DNA from: CAMFLJ01 sp963702555
Lineage (GTDB): Bacteria > Actinomycetota > Acidimicrobiia > Acidimicrobiales > Acidimicrobilacustridaceae
NCBI GenBank assembly: GCA_963702555.1
Contig: CAVPCW010000011.1
Span: 620,001-684,000, forward strand
Length of the DNA: 64,000 nucleotides
Direction: 5' to 3'
Shown: positions 63,259-64,000 of the stretch, piece by piece
How the letters are laid out: each line of letters starts with the position of its first letter
Numbering within the stretch: position 1 is the first letter of the stretch
The notes under the pieces: model-generated
Database searches by the model: none
Told to the model about the DNA's origin: nothing
The model's input: only the letters and a program-made list of their open reading frames with translations
Translations under genes and position numbers: made by a program

Positions 63259-64000
63259 TCAGGCGAGGGCCGAGCGGAGCGCCTCGGCGGCGGCGATGCC
63301 GGACAGCGCGGCGCCCTCGACCTTGGCCCCGCCGAACGCGTCGCCGGCGAACACCAGCGGGGGGATGTGGGCCGCCACCAGGCACGGGTCGGGGTGGGCC
63401 ACCGCCGGCTTGGCGTAGCGCCAGCGCTGGATCTGCGTCTGGCCGGGCAGCGGTGCGGCGGCGAGGCCGGCGGCCGCGAGCAGCTCGTCGACCACGACCT
63501 GGTCGTCGGACTCCCAGTGGGCCCGGCTGAACCCGGCCGTGGCGTGGATCGTCACCGCCGGCGCCCCCGACACGCCCTTGAGCTGGTTGTCGGCCATCCA
63601 GTCGATGGGCCCGTCGGCGGGGTCGACGGCTCCCGGCTCGGCCAGGCCGGAGGGGCCGTCGAGCAGCACCATCAGCGCGAGGCACGGGTCGTAGCTGATG
63701 CGGGTGAGCGCATCGGCGTCGCCGGGGGAGAGCACGACTCCGCCCGCGGCGAGCAGGTCGAGGGCCTGGGGCACGGGCGCGGTGACGATGACGGCATCGG
63801 CGTCGACACGGCCCCCGTCGTCGAGCACGACGTGCCACGAGTGGTCGTCGTGCCCGAGGGAGGCCACCCGGGTGGCGGTGCGCACGTCGAGGCCCCGGGC
63901 CAGGTGCTTGGCCACCGCGTTCATCGAGACCGTGCCCCGGAAGCGGGTGTGGCCGTCGTCGCCGGTGAGGCCGTCGGGCCCGATGCGGCCACGGAACCAG
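63259..64000 (-). CDS. FAD-dependent amine-oxidase/renalase-like protein, C-terminal part
   Basis: The C-terminal 247 residues of a protein that continues beyond the right edge. It shows strands typical of NAD(P)/FAD amine oxidases: MNAVAKHLARGLDVRTATRVASL, VDADAVIVTAPVPQALDLL, and the closing flavin motif PPLVFAGDAFGGAKVEGAALSGIAAAEAL. The family includes renalase-like oxidases of small molecules. It ends 22 bases from the convergent amidohydrolase gene. Confidence 0.85.
   Translation of the reverse strand, partial: WFRGRIGPDGLTGDDGHTRFRGTVSMNAVAKHLARGLDVRTATRVASLGHDDHSWHVVLDDGGRVDADAVIVTAPVPQALDLLAAGGVVLSPGDADALTRISYDPCLALMVLLDGPSGLAEPGAVDPADGPIDWMADNQLKGVSGAPAVTIHATAGFSRAHWESDDQVVVDELLAAAGLAAAPLPGQTQIQRWRYAKPAVAHPDPCLVAAHIPPLVFAGDAFGGAKVEGAALSGIAAAEALRSALA

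Overview
The window is very GC-rich, actinobacterial-type DNA. The initiator tRNA (CAT anticodon, C1 opposite C72), many starts that look leaderless (TAnnnT 6-8 bases before ATG/GTG), tightly overlapping genes (ATGA/GTGA) and a gene stock rich in DUF35/thiolase pairs, COG2159 amidohydrolases, CaiB-type CoA-transferases and an F420-type oxidoreductase all point to Actinobacteriota, most likely class Acidimicrobiia. The PDZ-Lon protease followed by a UPF0182 protein is also an actinobacterial arrangement (compare Rv3194c-Rv3193c). The assembly carries at least a dozen single-base indels that break otherwise normal genes; I annotate those as intact genes with a frameshift in this sequence.

Layout. 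0-7 kb: a HEAT-like fragment, a small membrane protein, a PDZ-Lon protease, a DivIVA-like coiled-coil protein whose C-terminus resembles phage Mu gpF-type head-morphogenesis proteins, and a UPF0182 membrane protein. 7-12.8 kb: a coupled five-gene operon (double CaiB CoA-transferase, DUF35 protein, thiolase, amidohydrolase, TetR) with a perfect 15-bp palindrome at its promoter. 12.8-21.3 kb: hydrolases, an NTF2-like protein, an HNH-like protein with the first His missing, a CoA ligase, two esterases and a Kelch-like lipoprotein, plus a tandem pair of long hairpins at 15.3 kb. A tRNA-fMet gene lies at 21.4 kb.

21.5-35.1 kb is the most unusual part. Three DUF1269 proteins, a DUF2252 protein, a two-PAS histidine kinase with a PhoB/OmpR-type regulator, an SCP2-like protein, a lipoprotein with a Kef-type antiporter, a TMEM175-type K+ channel, an AI-2E-type permease and several small membrane proteins form nine transcription units. 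All nine have, upstream, the same array of two to three 11-bp direct repeats (consensus YGCWCCCG plus three variable bases). In four of them a TAnnnT -10 element sits 25-26 bases after the third repeat. This looks like a self-contained regulon run by the two-component system encoded inside it. The region starts at the 3' end of tRNA-fMet and is followed by a second copy of a 12-bp sequence from that end, so it may be an acquired island.

35.6-50.2 kb: a methyltransferase-like protein, an APH-like kinase, an enoyl-CoA hydratase, a five-gene ABC-transporter operon behind two palindromes and next to a MalT/LAL-type LuxR regulator, an XRE-cupin regulator divergent from a thioredoxin-reductase-like flavoprotein, an MFS exporter, a DUF808 protein and a baeRF3-type eRF1 homologue. 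50.2-64 kb: an SNF2 helicase with SWIM finger, an unrecognised small protein, an HGGPG-type lipoprotein hydrolase, a DUF35-thiolase fusion, a second CoA ligase, two amidohydrolases, a molybdopterin oxidoreductase and the end of an FAD amine-oxidase-like protein. The CoA ligases, CoA-transferase, enoyl-CoA hydratase, thiolases and amidohydrolases suggest breakdown of lipid, steroid-like or aromatic acids as CoA thioesters.
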